64,000 bases of DNA from Endomychus coccineus (taxonomy: Eukaryota > Arthropoda > Insecta > Coleoptera > Endomychidae), in contig OY294068.1 in NCBI GenBank assembly GCA_958510875.1, positions 71,092,633 through 71,156,632 on the forward strand, written 5' to 3'. Shown in pieces: positions 47,161 through 59,237 of this stretch (positions are counted from its first letter, which is position 1; every line of letters begins with the position of its first letter). The notes under the pieces are model-generated. The model was not told where the DNA came from. It searched no databases and saw nothing but the letters and a program-made list of their open reading frames with translations. Made by a program: the position numbers and the translations under genes.

Positions 47161-47286
47161 ATGAACTCCTGCGCCGATCTCATCTGCGACAATACCTTAA
47201 TCTTTCAAGGGAATATTGTGCATTGTCATGATTTTTCGGACGTCCAACTTATCGAGAATGGATTTATGGTTGTACAATCAGGCAAG
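47161..47286 (+). CDS. Probable first coding exon of guanine deaminase
   Basis: ATG at 47161 opens 42 codons ending exactly at a codon boundary before GTTAGT at 47287. The translation contains LIFQGNIVHC and ENGFMVVQSGK. Guanine deaminases, cytosolic zinc hydrolases that turn guanine into xanthine, begin with a short strand 'xFxGxIVHS', then a stretch ending '...G.(V/I)(V/I)..(D/S)GK(I/V)'. As recalled, vertebrate genes also have an intron just after this GK, in line with the donor here. Metal-binding HxH and catalytic residues would lie in later exons, none of which was found in the remaining 16.7 kb. The gene may have a very long, transposon-filled intron, or this may be a relic. Family assignment is by short motif only. 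Confidence 0.5.
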
Positions 47287-48773
47287 GTTAGTAACATTTT
47301 CATTAATTGATCACAAACTTTTCAATAATGTAAATAAATCGATAGCTACTCAGATGTCTAACCATGCGGCAATAATTATCATGTACATTTTCTGATATAC
47401 AGGATGATTCGATGAAATAGCCGAAATTGTAACTGTACGTTCACAAGGCAACATTCTGTTCCTTACTGAGATATAGGGTGTTAAAGTTGAAAAAATAAAA
47501 TATAATTTTGTTAATAAATCAGCCATTTTCATAGATTTAGTCATGAAAATTGAAGTAGGGCATTTTATGGAAACGGCAAACAAGAATGTGTTATAGATTC
47601 AATTTAACTCGCCATATTGAATAGAAGAAATCAGCTATAAATTTTTTGTCACTAATTAATTTATAACTTACATATTTTATTCAGAAAACCTTTTTATTCG
47701 TGTATAAAAAGTTATATCTTTCATATCCAAAATATTGACTGTTTACTTGAATTTCAATAATTCAACGCACGGTCGCCGTAGTTTATATTTTCCATTAATA
47801 ATCACAAAGCTTAATACATATTGCCATAATTGTGATAAATTCATAAAAACGATAAAATAGTCAATAGCAGCCAACTCTAATATCTCTACTTCATACGGGA
47901 TGTTTCAAAAGGTTTGTCATCGATAAAATTAATTTTGTTTAGAAATGAACCGTATTTATTTGACTTAAATATTCGAATTAAATGCAAAAATTATAAAATA
48001 TTAATATAAGATCTTATTTCAATGAAACGTAAGATATATTCTCAACAAACCAGTAATGAAAGTGAAAAATGTGGTATTTTATTTCGAAAGGAAAGACAAA
48101 ATTAGAAAACAGTTGAACAAAACCATTTCGATAACATAATTATTTTCTCCAAAAAGATTCCACCTAATATCACACTTATCTTGAAATGTTGTTAAGATTA
48201 AGTTATGTGACTACTTCAAAATATTCGCAACGTGATTTAACCGTTTACTTATGAGGATTGCCTGACTGCAAACACTGTGCCATGATTATTATACTATTCG
48301 TAGGAGAAGTTCGAACAGTATATTGCATTTACTCAAGCTATTCGTAAAATCGTTAAAGAAATCCTAGGCAAAAATTCCTTCACCGTAGTATTTTTCATCG
48401 AATTTTAAAGAACTTTAAAAAATTTGAAAAACCGTGTCTATCTGGATGTTCGTCACGAATTGCTTTTCTACACGATAACTTAAAAACGAGAGGTCCTATC
48501 GTATTAAAAATTGTTATCGACAAAAAATTGTTTGCTGTTTCCTGACGAACTGTATTGCTTTTAAGGAAAATCGTGTAATAAACACGCATTTCTGAAAGGT
48601 TGAAAATTAAAAAAGTCATAAGTCCACATTGAATCGATTCAAAACTTTTACTGTAAATTTATGTTGATTTAAAACTACTTTCACCCAAATTTCAACAAAA
48701 TCGTTCAACAACAAAAACAATTATTGGAGTAAACTTGAATTTACAACGTACTTCAACTGTTTATGGTCTAAGG
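47287..48773. other. Spacer or intron with two repeat-end motifs
   Basis: ACAGGATGATTCG at about 47400 and ACGGGATGTTTCA at about 47896 resemble the terminal motif shared by several repeats here. No exon continuing the deaminase was recognised. Confidence 0.35.
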
Positions 48774-50643
48774 CAGTGCTCCTTCACCTTTCAGTATCCA
48801 ATTGTGAATCACAATTTTCATTGAGCCCCCTTATACAATAATTTTTACTGAAATCTGTAATTGTAATATTAGTTTCTCTTTAATTTAAATCAATTTAATT
48901 GTATTTTGACGCTAAAGCTACACTACACACTACCACCTTGGTTCCAAACCTTAAAAATTATTTGGAAATTAGTTTTGTACTGAAATATATTGCAATAAAC
49001 GTTAGCATACAATATTTCCCCATTTTTTCTTAAATTATCATGAGATATTATTATTGAGAGTGACGTCATGCGCAGAAATGCCGGAGAGTAGACCTTCTTG
49101 TAGCACACCTTTGTTTCTTTCCACCTTGTCCTTCCACTTATGACAGCATGAACCTAATTGACATTTAGAAACGCTTCATAGTGAGGACGTTAGCAAATCA
49201 CGAGAATTCTTCGAATTAAAATTAAAATCATATGAAAACCAAAAATCATTAAGAAAAAACTTCGTGTGTGAATGAAAAAGCTTTGCTTGCCTTTTACAAA
49301 GTTTCATATCAAATAGCCAGATGTAAACAGCTTCACACCATTGGTGAAGAGCTCATTCTGCCAAATAATTGCAGTCCATACCTCTATCAAATGATACTGT
49401 TGCCTGTTGAATTGGTGATATAGCTAATGATGTACAGCAACAGATAGCGATAAAGATGCTAATTTAATTGATTTTGTGATGGTATGTCAACAATAGAGGA
49501 ACTGCTATTCTGCAAACTAAGAGAACTCAAAGCAACAGCACTTGCATTATTTTCTATCTTAAATGATTTTCTAAACGAGGCAAATATAGAAGAAAAATGG
49601 CATCGGAATATGCACCGATGGTACTTGTACAATGACTGGAAGATTCCAAAGTATACAAGCACTTCTTAAACAAAAGCCTCTAGTGTATCTGAACACATTG
49701 TATGATCAACAGAGAAGCTCTGGCTTCCAAAGGAATGAGTTTTGGTCTGAATAGGTTACTACCGTACCGTAGTAAATTATATAAAAGAGACCCCTAAAAT
49801 CAAGAATATTTTCTGCACTTTATAAATACATGGTTCAACATATTCAGCTTTACTAATTTATTGCGAGGCAAGATAGTTATCACGTGGGAGATTTTAGCTA
49901 CGTATTTATGAATTAAGAGATGAAATCGCCATTTTTCTAGAAGAAGGAAAACCGACCGAAAGTCGAGAGGTTTCGAGATGATTTATTTGTAATGAAATTG
50001 AGCTACTTGGTCGACATATTTGAGAAATTAAATACCTTGAATCTTCAATAAAATACTCTCTCCGGAAGGTCTCTCAACCCCGAAGAATAGATCTTTATAG
50101 ACACCACGGCAAGTGGCGAAATCAATTACAATTTAGTAATAAATTACTCTTTGAATTTTGGGCAGGGCTGGATGGTGAGTTTTCTGCACTGAACACAAGT
50201 GCATTTCGTGTGCTATTACTATTCTCAACACCTTTGCGAAACCTTATTTTCTGGGGTGGCTGTTTTGGAGACAAAATATAGATCTCGGCTAAATATAGAA
50301 AAAGAGCTTAGAATGTCAATTTCTAATACTAAATCTGCTTTGCTCTGCACGACAGGCCCAAGGGAGTCACTAATAAGTATTAATCTTCTTTTAAATTTAT
50401 TATTGATAAATTGATTATCAAATACATTGTGCATTATAGATACAATCCTATTTATAAGTGTATTATATCAGTGTAAACGTGTATTTTATTTTTTGTTATG
50501 TCAGAATGTATTTTATTGCTTTTCATTTAGTAAATCAAATAAATGTTCTATTAATATTTTTTCTCTCCTCGATATATCTTTCGCCTCCATTTAGTTTTAT
50601 CACTCCACCCTAGGGAGGGGTGCCTCACAGGTTGAGAATCACA
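48774..50643 (+). mobile_element. hAT element with degenerate transposase
   Basis: The left end CAGTGCTCCTTCACCTTTCA at 48774 and the right end ...CACAGGTTGAGAATCAC near 50642 are imperfect inverted ends of hAT type. The plus-strand transposase is recoverable in pieces: EKALLAFYKVSYQIARCKQL with HTIGEELILPN (49275-49370), IPLSNDTVAC, IGDIANDVQQQ, CTDGT.SMTGR (49610-49640) and ELRDEIAIFLEEGKP (49915-49960). It ends near 50280 with KYRSRLNIEKELRMSISNTK, the C-terminal dimerisation region. Several frameshifts and stops and a missing N-terminal BED finger make it inactive. The family is that of ZBED5-like hAT proteins. An 8-bp target duplication was not resolved. Confidence 0.85.
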
Positions 50644-50699
50644 ATGAAAGGAAAAAATCAATAACCAAATCAAATGATTTGCGAAGAACTACCTTGTCA

Positions 50700-51230
50700 C
50701 TCACACTATTTATCTATTCTCCAAGCGGCAACACTGGTTTCTAATTGAATTGGCTGCATCTTGAATCATATTCCATGACTCGTCTCATATGATCATAGAT
50801 TTAGAATGAACCATAGATTTCATGTAACCCACACAGAAAAATCTAATGGGTTCAAATCAGAACTGGTCATTGTAATGTATTACACCACACCAGAAATTGT
50901 ATTTTAAATTCTAGCTAGAAATGCCTTTCTTTATAAAATGAGGATTTTCAGGTTTCCAGGCGAGACTATCTCGCCAATTAAAAACTCCACGTCAGTGAAA
51001 AGAATTGTATTCAAAAATGTTGGGTTATTATTCTGTTTCCTCTTTACCAACTGTCAAAACTCATTTCTAGTAGGACAATTTCTTTGTAATAAATTTTGCA
51101 CCGGTGGAAAATGATATGGATAAACATTTCTTTGTACATATTTCTGAACACGGATGATTGGCTTATTCCAGTAGTTGCAGATAAACGGCGAGTGCTTACT
51201 TCAGCATTTTCCGCAACTCTTACCATACTT
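50700..51230 (-). pseudogene. IS630/mariner-like transposase relic, centrally deleted
   Basis: On the minus strand from 51226 the frame reads STRRLSATTGISQSSVFRNM, a helix-turn-helix of the kind 'STRxLSxxTGISxSSVxR', then a spacer matching the usual 'HPYH...  F..W' stretch. After a frameshift come NTILFTDVEF, the first catalytic aspartate strand, and FWCGVIHYND. The last recognisable part is SDLNPLDFSVW near 50850, the third catalytic block. The region between the first and third blocks is much shorter than normal. Confidence 0.75.
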
Positions 51231-51756
51231 CATCTTGCTGTGAGGAAATAATAATTCACGATATTCTCTAGATGCTGCCTTTCTATTGCATAAACACAAA
51301 TCATATCTCTCATTTCCTCATTTGAAAAGTGATCACAATTAAAATTGGTAAACTGTTAAAGAGGAACATTTTCACCAACTCATATTTACTATTATTGTAT
51401 AAAATTTTTGCAATGCAATAAATAATATAAAACTTTGTTTTATATACAAGACGTAAGAGATTTTTAAATTTATTTTTACTGCCCAAACGTCATTCTACAA
51501 ACAATTATTACGTAGGGCTCAAATGTTTGATGGCAGGAAATGATATTATTCATGTTCTTTCATCTTAGCGAAGGCAACACTTGACTCTTATTGCTTAACC
51601 GAAGAACACAACTTATTTGTCGGAAAACGTAGGTGTCTCGATTTCGATGGGATGTTTGATCACTTTAGTGATCTCTCGCTAATTTAACTACCTCACTGAT
51701 GTTTTTTTCAAGAACATACATAATATGACTTAACCTAAAAACCATAATTTGGCGGT
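51231..51756. other. Unassigned spacer
   Basis: No feature recognised. Confidence 0.3.
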
Positions 51757-53667
51757 TAGGCTGTGCTAAAAAAAATCGATATTTTTTTATTTCGCTCTTC
51801 TTTGAGTATATCATTCCCCGTTCAAATTCATTCAGGTCCTCCAAATCTGAAACAAATCGGTTAATATTTAGAGGTGCATCAAGCCCAAAACGTGTTTTTT
51901 GAAGTTTTTTCTCAATTTTTGAGAGGTTTCATAACACTGTTCTACAATAACGGGATGTTTGACAATTGGGAGACATTATTACATTCAAACACAAAGTATT
52001 TAATGCATTTCAGTCGCCACATCCACTTTCCCACAGATATACTGGCGAAAAGAACCATTTTTTTAAGGCCTAAAAACTGTAATTTTAACTTTCAACTCAA
52101 ATAACTTCATATTTTCAAGTTCGTGATGCGTCATATGCTCTTTTAACGTAGTCTAGTATCACGTAGCATTAATTGAATTGATGATTTCAGAGAAAATCGC
52201 CCATCAGCTATGATAATCTACACTCGAGTGAAAAAACGCACCACTTGAAAATGCACCAAAAATGGCAAAAATTCAGAGTGCCATAACTCGTTTGCGTGTA
52301 GTCGAAAATAGATGAATCTTTGAGTTCTAAAAAGGTTAGAATCTTCCCTTTAATGTGATGCTACTTAATGTGATATCAAATCCATTCCACCCCATCCCAC
52401 CCCGCTAAGAAAAATATGTTCCTAGTGTCAAAAAATGTCCCACTTTGACAGCAACGAGTCTTATATAGAAGCGAAAGAAACATATTCATTTTTACGCGTT
52501 ACGATTGACACCGCGGAAAGAGGTATAGCGTTAATTACAAAATATAATTCCGAATTGACGAAAAATGAAGAGCAAACAGCACCTGTTGGAAGTTGTCGAG
52601 GAGCACAGGCGACGAATTCCAAACGTTGCGAAAAAAAGCGTTAATGTGATGTATGATTACAAATTATTAAATGTATAAATATAAATTATTAAATGATTGT
52701 TAAACATATTTGATTCTAAATACCAGAATATACTCTGTACTCAACACATTCTATCAACTTTATGACTCGTCGATTGATTTTAGAAAGATTCATTGATTGA
52801 GGTACAAAATTGGCAAAGTTGTGGCCAACAAAAACGCAAAATGGTACTTTTGTTTTTGAAAAATTCATAACTTCCGCCAAATTATCGTAGAGACTTGAAT
52901 TTTCAGGGAACTCAAAGGAAAATGATTGAAATTTATTGACTGTTGTCTGATTGAGTCCATCATTTTTTCGGCTCGACCTACGAGCTGTCGAAGTGGAACA
53001 TTTTTTGACACCAGGAACATATTTTTCTTAGCGGGGTGGGAGGGGGTGTAATGAATTTGTTATCACATTAACTAGCATCACATTGAATGGCAGGTTTTAA
53101 CCTTTTCAGAACTCAAAGATTCATCCATTTTTGACTAAACGCAACCGAGTTATGGCACTCCGAATTTTTGCCATTTCCGGTGCATTTTCAAGTGGTGCGT
53201 TTTTTCACTCGAGTGTAGATTAACTGATGGGCGATTTTCTTTGAAACTATCAATTCAATTAATGCTACGTGATAGTAGACTATGTTAAAAGAGCATATGA
53301 CGCATCACGAACCTAAAAATATGAAGTTATTGAAGTTGAAATTACAGTTTTTAGGCCTTAAAAAAATTGTTCTTTTCGTCAATATATCTGTGGGAAAGTG
53401 GATGTGGCGACTGAAATACATTAAATACTTTGTGTTTGAATGTAATAATGTCTCCCAAGTGTCAAACATCCCGTTATTGTGGAACAGTGTTATGAAACCT
53501 CTCAATAATTGAGGAAAAACTTTAAAAAACACGTTCTGGGCTTGATGCACCTCTAAATATTAGCCGATTTGTTTCAAATTTGGGGGATCTGAATGAATTT
53601 GAACGGGGAATGATATACTCGAAGAAGAGCGAAGTATAAAAATATCGATTTTTTTTGGCACAGCCTA
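51757..53667. repeat. 1.9-kb foldback with about 690-bp arms
   Basis: AGGCTGTGC at 51758 and GCACAGCCT ending at 53666 bound arms that match in inverse orientation for roughly 690 bp. Landmarks include AAAAACACGTTTTGGGCTTG-type sequence, TGTCAAACATCCCGTTATTG and ACACTCGAGTGAAAAAACGC. The loop (about 52447-52985) contains an unrecognised open frame at 52435-52644. Each arm carries an open frame of 76-81 codons, plus at 51874-52104 and minus at 53305-53550, that differ at only a few residues. Arms are highly similar, so this may be a comparatively recent insertion. Confidence 0.85.
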
Positions 53668-55069
53668 TCTTGTATAATTATGTCTGTATAACATGACGTT
53701 TTTTGCTGCAAACACGTACCCAAAATATTTGCCTATATACTACCACGTGGTTCAAACTAAGGAAATGCTTGGACTATGGTGGGGAAACAGGCTTACATGA
53801 TCTAATTATTTACTGTCATTAGGTATTTCAGCGCACTCGTTCTTGGGGAAAATTTCGCTTCGCTTGGGATCTTGCGCAAAAATCATGGCTAATGGAGCTA
53901 GTTCGTTAATGTACCATTATAAAATCATCTACTAATTTTTCCATTGCCTCCGGTAATATTTCTGCTTAGACTTTCTAGTCGTTACATTCATATAGGATTG
54001 GCGATATTTAAACAAGGTTGTGCAAACTTGGGTATCTTTATAACATTTAACCATTCCACGGGTGTGGAATATATTGGAGGTGCTAGATTGTTATCACAGC
54101 TAGATATTGGCAAATTTCTGTTGAATAATAAAAAATTCCGTGTCTACTCTTATCTTAATTGGATATGATTATTGACCTACTTAACAGATAGTAAATAATT
54201 TTGGCAGGTTTGTTTAGCAACAAGATTATAATCGGTCACTCAATAGAGATAAACGCGACACTATGGAATTAAATACATTAGTACTTAATTGGAGTACTTT
54301 TATGTAAGAATATCAAGTGATTATGTTGCGATGGTAACTTATTTTACTCATTCTGATCACAAAATTCTCATCATAATTACTTTATTTCGTGAAGAATAAT
54401 TCAGATCCATGGCCCTTACTGTTACTTCGAGATATTTTCTTCATATAGCACCCCATATTTTGGCATTCGAAAACTTGATATCTGGTTGTTGAATTTTTAT
54501 CTAATTCTATAACAATATCCCAGGATGTCTAGTTTGTTTGACAGTATTTTCCTATTTTCAAAAATCCTCTATATTATTAAGGTATTCCTTACTATTTTAT
54601 GGTTGTTAAAGCATTTTTCAGCAAGTCAGGGAGCGAATTCAGAAGTTGATATTTGTAACGTCAAATCGCTTCGAGCACCGAGATCCCTCGCAATATTTGT
54701 ACATCTTTGTTTGAGTCGCTCCGGGCCCTTTTCGAACTATTATTATTTGGAATTCCAAGAGGTTTGAAGAGGTTGGTAAATAAGTTGCGTGTGTCTACAG
54801 GTTCCCATTCCATTGTCGCCACATGGCGGTGGTGGGTGAATTTAAATTACTCAGCAGATTCGCAAATCATTTGATGAGTAAGTTGGGCTTAAAACAAAAT
54901 TAAAAACCCATGTAAAACAATAATTCTAATGAAACTTCTTGATAAATAATGAAAACTGCAGGTTTTGATACTTTTTTATTCGTTTTAAAAACATATACAT
55001 ACAAAGATTGAATTATTAATAAACAATAAACTCAATACATAAACGAAATAAATTTAAAAAAATAAGCAT
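53668..55069. other. Spacer without recognised genes
   Basis: Open frames at 53944-54168 and 54525-54767 show no known domain and no splice context. Nothing else supported. Confidence 0.3.
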
Positions 55070-56214
55070 GAAAAATCCGAATAACCAAGAACTAAGAAAA
55101 AATTATACTACCTACAGAAATATTCTAAATAATAAAACAAACACAAGCTAATTACTATGAAACGGCTACGAAAGTTGCGAATAATGACAGAAGGAAAATA
55201 TGGGAAATCATTAAAGAAAGTACAAACAATTTAAAAACAAAAAAACATCTGTAAACAACATAATTAATGCACAAGGTCAAAAAAAAATAGTAATCAACAA
55301 AATAGAATAGTAGAATGTTTCAATAATCTTTATTTAAGTCCAACCAGTAAACATGAATTTATAAATCAAATAACTTCACTAAATAAGTAAACAGGAAATG
55401 ATACAAAAGAACTAACAGTTGAACACATACAAAGTGTTGAAACTACACTGGCTATTCCTTGAGCTTACATCACAAACTTAATTTTATCAACTGGAATCTC
55501 TCCTAGAAAACTCAAAAAATCAGTCATTACGTCTATTTTTAAATTAGGAAACAAACAAAATATATCAAACTGCCGTCCAATATTAGTATTATTGAGCTTT
55601 GCGAAAATTATAGAAAAAATTATTAAACTCGAACTGACGAACTTTCTTGAAGCCAATGACCTATTATCTAAGAATCAATACGGTTTTCGCTAAAATAAAA
55701 GGACGGAAAATGCAATACATGAATTACCTTCTCATATTTATGAATATCTAGATAAGGGTGAATAGTGCGCGGGAGTCTTTCTGGATCTTGCAAAGGCCTT
55801 CGATATAATGAGGCCTTTGGAATTTCAAATCCTAACTGTCAAATCGAGAGCAACAAGTGAAACTGAACAATATTCATAGCACTACTAAAACAGTGAATGG
55901 AGTACCTTGTGGTACTCCATTGTGGTATTCTATTGGGTCCAATTTTTTTTTGTGTATACCAATGATTTCTGATTATTAAATGAAAACTGCATCATAATAT
56001 CTATATATTAAAGGAAGAAATTGGCATGAAATAAAAACCGTGATGGTAAATAGAATGACAGAAATCAACATATGGCTCAATAAAAATCTATTAAAATTAA
56101 ATCTAAATAAGACTCTTTGCACACCTCTTACATCATATGAGAATAACTTACCAACATTAACAGAAATAATTTAACAATTGTCTTAAAACAGATGATAACT
56201 GTGATTGTGATGAA

Positions 56215-58164
56215 TTGAAGATATCTTATAAATGCAGATATCTTGGTCTAACAATAGACTCACACCTAAGATGGAGAGATAAAGCTAATATTAAGTATCG
56301 AAAAACTAGACTGAAGTCTGATTGGGATGATTATAAAACAATCCGAAATCTGGTTACTATCAGTATTCGCAATGAAAAAAAAGCATATCTGCAGCATAAA
56401 TTACATTCACTCACCAATAACACAGCTAATCTATATAAGGAATTACATAAGCTTAGTATTCACAACAAGAAAAAAAGAACTGAAATTCCGGACTCATTTA
56501 ATGATGCAAATGAAACAAATAACTTTTTTCTAAATAAAATACCTCAAGGTAATGTAACTAATACTACTTACAATTATTACAATGAAAATAGAACGAATGG
56601 CAAGTCACAATTTAACTTCACTACAATAAACAATCAGCATATTATACGAATTCTTAATGACATCAAAACCGATGCTTCAGGAACTGATAATATTAATATA
56701 AACATGATTAGAACTTGTGGAACATATATTGTCCCATTTATAACAAACATAATCAACTCCTGTATTCTAGGAAATTATTTTCCCAAGTCATTTAAAGAAG
56801 CCATAGTAATTCCTGTAGCTAAAGTTGATAATCCATCTGACTACGCTCAACTGCGTCCAATCAGCATTTTGCCTGTGCTGTCGAAAGTCTTAGAGAAGGT
56901 TATGCATCAACAATTATCAACTCTTGATATTCTACCAGACTGCCAATCAGGGTTTCGCTCCGGGTATAGCTGTACTACAGCTTTACTCAATGTCAATGAT
57001 GACATACTAAAGGCAAGTGATGATGGATTAGTTGCTATATTGATTCTACTTGATTTCTCTAAAGCATTTGATACCATATCTCATAAGTTGTTACTGACAA
57101 TTATGAAATTTGCTGGTCTCAAAGAAGATGCATGTTCTCTAGTGGCATCATATTTAACAGATAGAGTACAACAGGTCAAACTGAATGGAAACTTATCCGA
57201 TTTTGCTAAGATCACATGTGGAGTACCTCAAGGGTCCATACTAGGTCCTCTGTTATTTACATTATATACCCATAACTTTCCAAAATTTTTAAAATATTGC
57301 ATTATCCATATGTATGCTGATGATACGCAGCTATATTATATCTTTAAACCCACTGAACTTAATGATGCACTCCGTAGAGTAAATGCAGATCTGGATGCTA
57401 TATTCAAAATGTCTGAGAGTCATTCTCTGTTTCTTAATCCAACGAAATCTGTAGCTATATTATTGGGCAATAAAAATGTGTGTGCACAATTAAAGGATCA
57501 TATACTAATAACAATAAACTCTGAGCCAATTCCTTTAGTTGATGTAGTAAAGAATCTTGGCTTATATATGGAGAATGGTTTCAGATATAAAACACATGTT
57601 TCTAAATGTATACAAAAAGGTTATGCAAATTTAAAGTTGCTATATCCACACAGAACTAATCTACCTACAAAAACTAAATTATTACTCTGTGATTCTTTAG
57701 TATTATCTCATCTGAACTATTGCTCACAGGTGTTTTCAGCTTGCATAGACTCCATTCACCAATATAAAATACAAAAATTGCAAAATTCGTGTTTAAGGTT
57801 TGCCTATGGGATCCGTAAATATCAACATATATCTCACAGGCTGAAAGATGCTAAATGGTTGAACATGAATAATAGGTTTAAACTACAGGCAGCTACGTTA
57901 TATTACAAAATTTTGCATGATAAATCACCACCTTATCTTTACAAAAAAATAAGATTTAGAACAGATCTTTATAACTTGAACGTTCGTAAACGAGATATGC
58001 TGGTTATACCAAGACACAGGCTTAAATTGTATGAAAGATCTTTCTCATATCAAGTTGTACACATCTATAATAGCATTCCGTCAAAAATAAAGGCTAAAAC
58101 AAAAAAAACATTCAAATGTGCTATGATTCGTTTCTTAAGAAATTTACAGGAAAATAACATTTAA
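56215..58164 (+). CDS. Chimeric 649-codon reverse transcriptase frame (LINE B inside LINE A)
   Basis: The frame is open from 56215 to 58164. Residues 1 to about 26 belong to LINE A (YLGLTIDSHLRWRD). From about residue 27, YRKTRLKSDWDDYKTIRNLV starts LINE B, normally the linker just before the RT. RT blocks follow: RPISILPVLSKVLEKVM, GFRSGYSCTTALL, LDFSKAFDTISHKLL (D280 and D286), CGVPQGSILGPLLF, YADDTQLYY (residues 367-370 are YADD) and the thumb and C-terminal helices ending IPSKIKAKTKKTF. All RT motifs are present without a stop, so LINE B is young or recently selected. The endonuclease half is lacking, so it is 5' truncated and not autonomous. The first Met belongs to the host LINE, so translation from it would be accidental. 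Confidence 0.9.
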   Translation: MKISYKCRYLGLTIDSHLRWRDKANIKYRKTRLKSDWDDYKTIRNLVTISIRNEKKAYLQHKLHSLTNNTANLYKELHKLSIHNKKKRTEIPDSFNDANETNNFFLNKIPQGNVTNTTYNYYNENRTNGKSQFNFTTINNQHIIRILNDIKTDASGTDNININMIRTCGTYIVPFITNIINSCILGNYFPKSFKEAIVIPVAKVDNPSDYAQLRPISILPVLSKVLEKVMHQQLSTLDILPDCQSGFRSGYSCTTALLNVNDDILKASDDGLVAILILLDFSKAFDTISHKLLLTIMKFAGLKEDACSLVASYLTDRVQQVKLNGNLSDFAKITCGVPQGSILGPLLFTLYTHNFPKFLKYCIIHMYADDTQLYYIFKPTELNDALRRVNADLDAIFKMSESHSLFLNPTKSVAILLGNKNVCAQLKDHILITINSEPIPLVDVVKNLGLYMENGFRYKTHVSKCIQKGYANLKLLYPHRTNLPTKTKLLLCDSLVLSHLNYCSQVFSACIDSIHQYKIQKLQNSCLRFAYGIRKYQHISHRLKDAKWLNMNNRFKLQAATLYYKILHDKSPPYLYKKIRFRTDLYNLNVRKRDMLVIPRHRLKLYERSFSYQVVHIYNSIPSKIKAKTKKTFKCAMIRFLRNLQENNI

Positions 58165-58269
58165 TGTACTTTATCTTTTCTAAAAATTCTTATTTTTATA
58201 TCTAATTTCTAATTTAATTCTCAACAATTAAAATTTAATTGAGACAAAATTATTCGGAAAGAATAAATA

Positions 58270-58341
58270 TATTATTATTATTATTATTATTGTTATTATA
58301 ATTATTATTGTTATTATTATTATTATTATTATTTTTATTAT
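58270..58341 (+). repeat. (TTA)n microsatellite, tail of LINE B
   Basis: A run of ATT/TTA units with a few interruptions follows GAATAAATAT about 100 bp after the stop codon, the position of a LINE 3' tail. Confidence 0.85.
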
Positions 58342-58345
58342 TTTG

Positions 58346-58589
58346 TTTAATTACTTGTAGTGTATTATAATAGTCTCAATATATTGTGCAGGGTTAAGTG
58401 GAAGAACAGTAAATGACTTGCCATTTAACTGAACTTCGCCCTGAGATTCAGTATATAACTGTTCACATAGAATTGAATTTATTTTTTTTTTACTTTATTT
58501 ATAATGTAACTAAATACTGAATAAAGACCATTATTATCATAATCATATTGCAACATTATTCAGTAACCTCACTCGAACCATTCTTGAGA
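58346..58589 (+). other. Junction sequence between LINE B tail and LINE A remainder
   Basis: Contains ACTGAATAAAGACCATTATT near 58515, which looks like another LINE-type 3' end. It could be LINE B's extended tail or a third small insertion. Confidence 0.35.
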
Positions 58590-58920
58590 GTACCTACAAA
58601 ATAAAATCCTAAAAATTATTTAACAAAAATCGGAACTTTTCTACTAAACTACTCTATGAAGAAACACATTTTTCCAATATTAGACAGTTATAATAAAATC
58701 TATGTTAATTTTATCATTCCACAATATTAATAATTTGAATACAATCTCACATATGTATCATATCAGAAAAAAAATAAACTCAGATTTAATGGTTCCCAAA
58801 GCATATAAAACCATAAGGTCAAAGATAAGCAAATTACTTTGTTCCACTATTTTTCAACACCCTTCCTCAAATTATCCCAATATCAAGAAATAAAGTTATC
58901 TTTATTAAAAAAATGAATCA

Positions 58921-59237
58921 TTATTTAACAAACAACAATATTGTACATCTCCACAAATATGTACTTTTAAATTAAAAAATATATGTAGTTATGTATATGT
59001 AATATATCCACACATGGATTATGTATATGTAATATCTTTCAGGTCTGTTCTTTGCAGAAATTGCCCTTTTCCAATATATTGAAAATTTTTTTTTTTAAAT
59101 AATTAGATTAGATTAAAATCTGTGTTCACTACGTAAACCACAGAACGTCCACAGCAATATTAGTACACAAGTTTCACTTATATAAATATTGCTGTGAGCA
59201 TGAGGTATATCGCAGAACACATAACTCATAAATATAT
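58921..59237. other. Spacer with a 12-bp hairpin
   Basis: CACAGCAATATT at 59150-59161 is perfectly inverted at 59185-59196 with a 23-nt loop. No gene recognised. Confidence 0.5.

Larger units (their letters stand above)
55070..58920 (+). mobile_element. LINE A, degenerate, interrupted by LINE B
   Basis: Plus-strand pieces read in order along a non-LTR retrotransposon. They are NPNNQELRKNYTTYRNIL (55075), KIWEIIKESTN (55205), NISNCRPILVLLSFAKIIEK (55562), LSKNQYGFR (55665), FLDLAKAFDIM (55780, first catalytic block) and YKCRYLGLTIDSHLRW (56230). The line breaks near 56287 and resumes at about 58590 with LQNKILKIIYNKNRNFSTKL and LYEETHFSNIRQL, then YHIRKKINSDLMVPKAYKTI up to 58893. These are the post-RT C-terminal blocks of CR1/Jockey-type elements. 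Stops are frequent and no endonuclease is seen. Confidence 0.8.
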
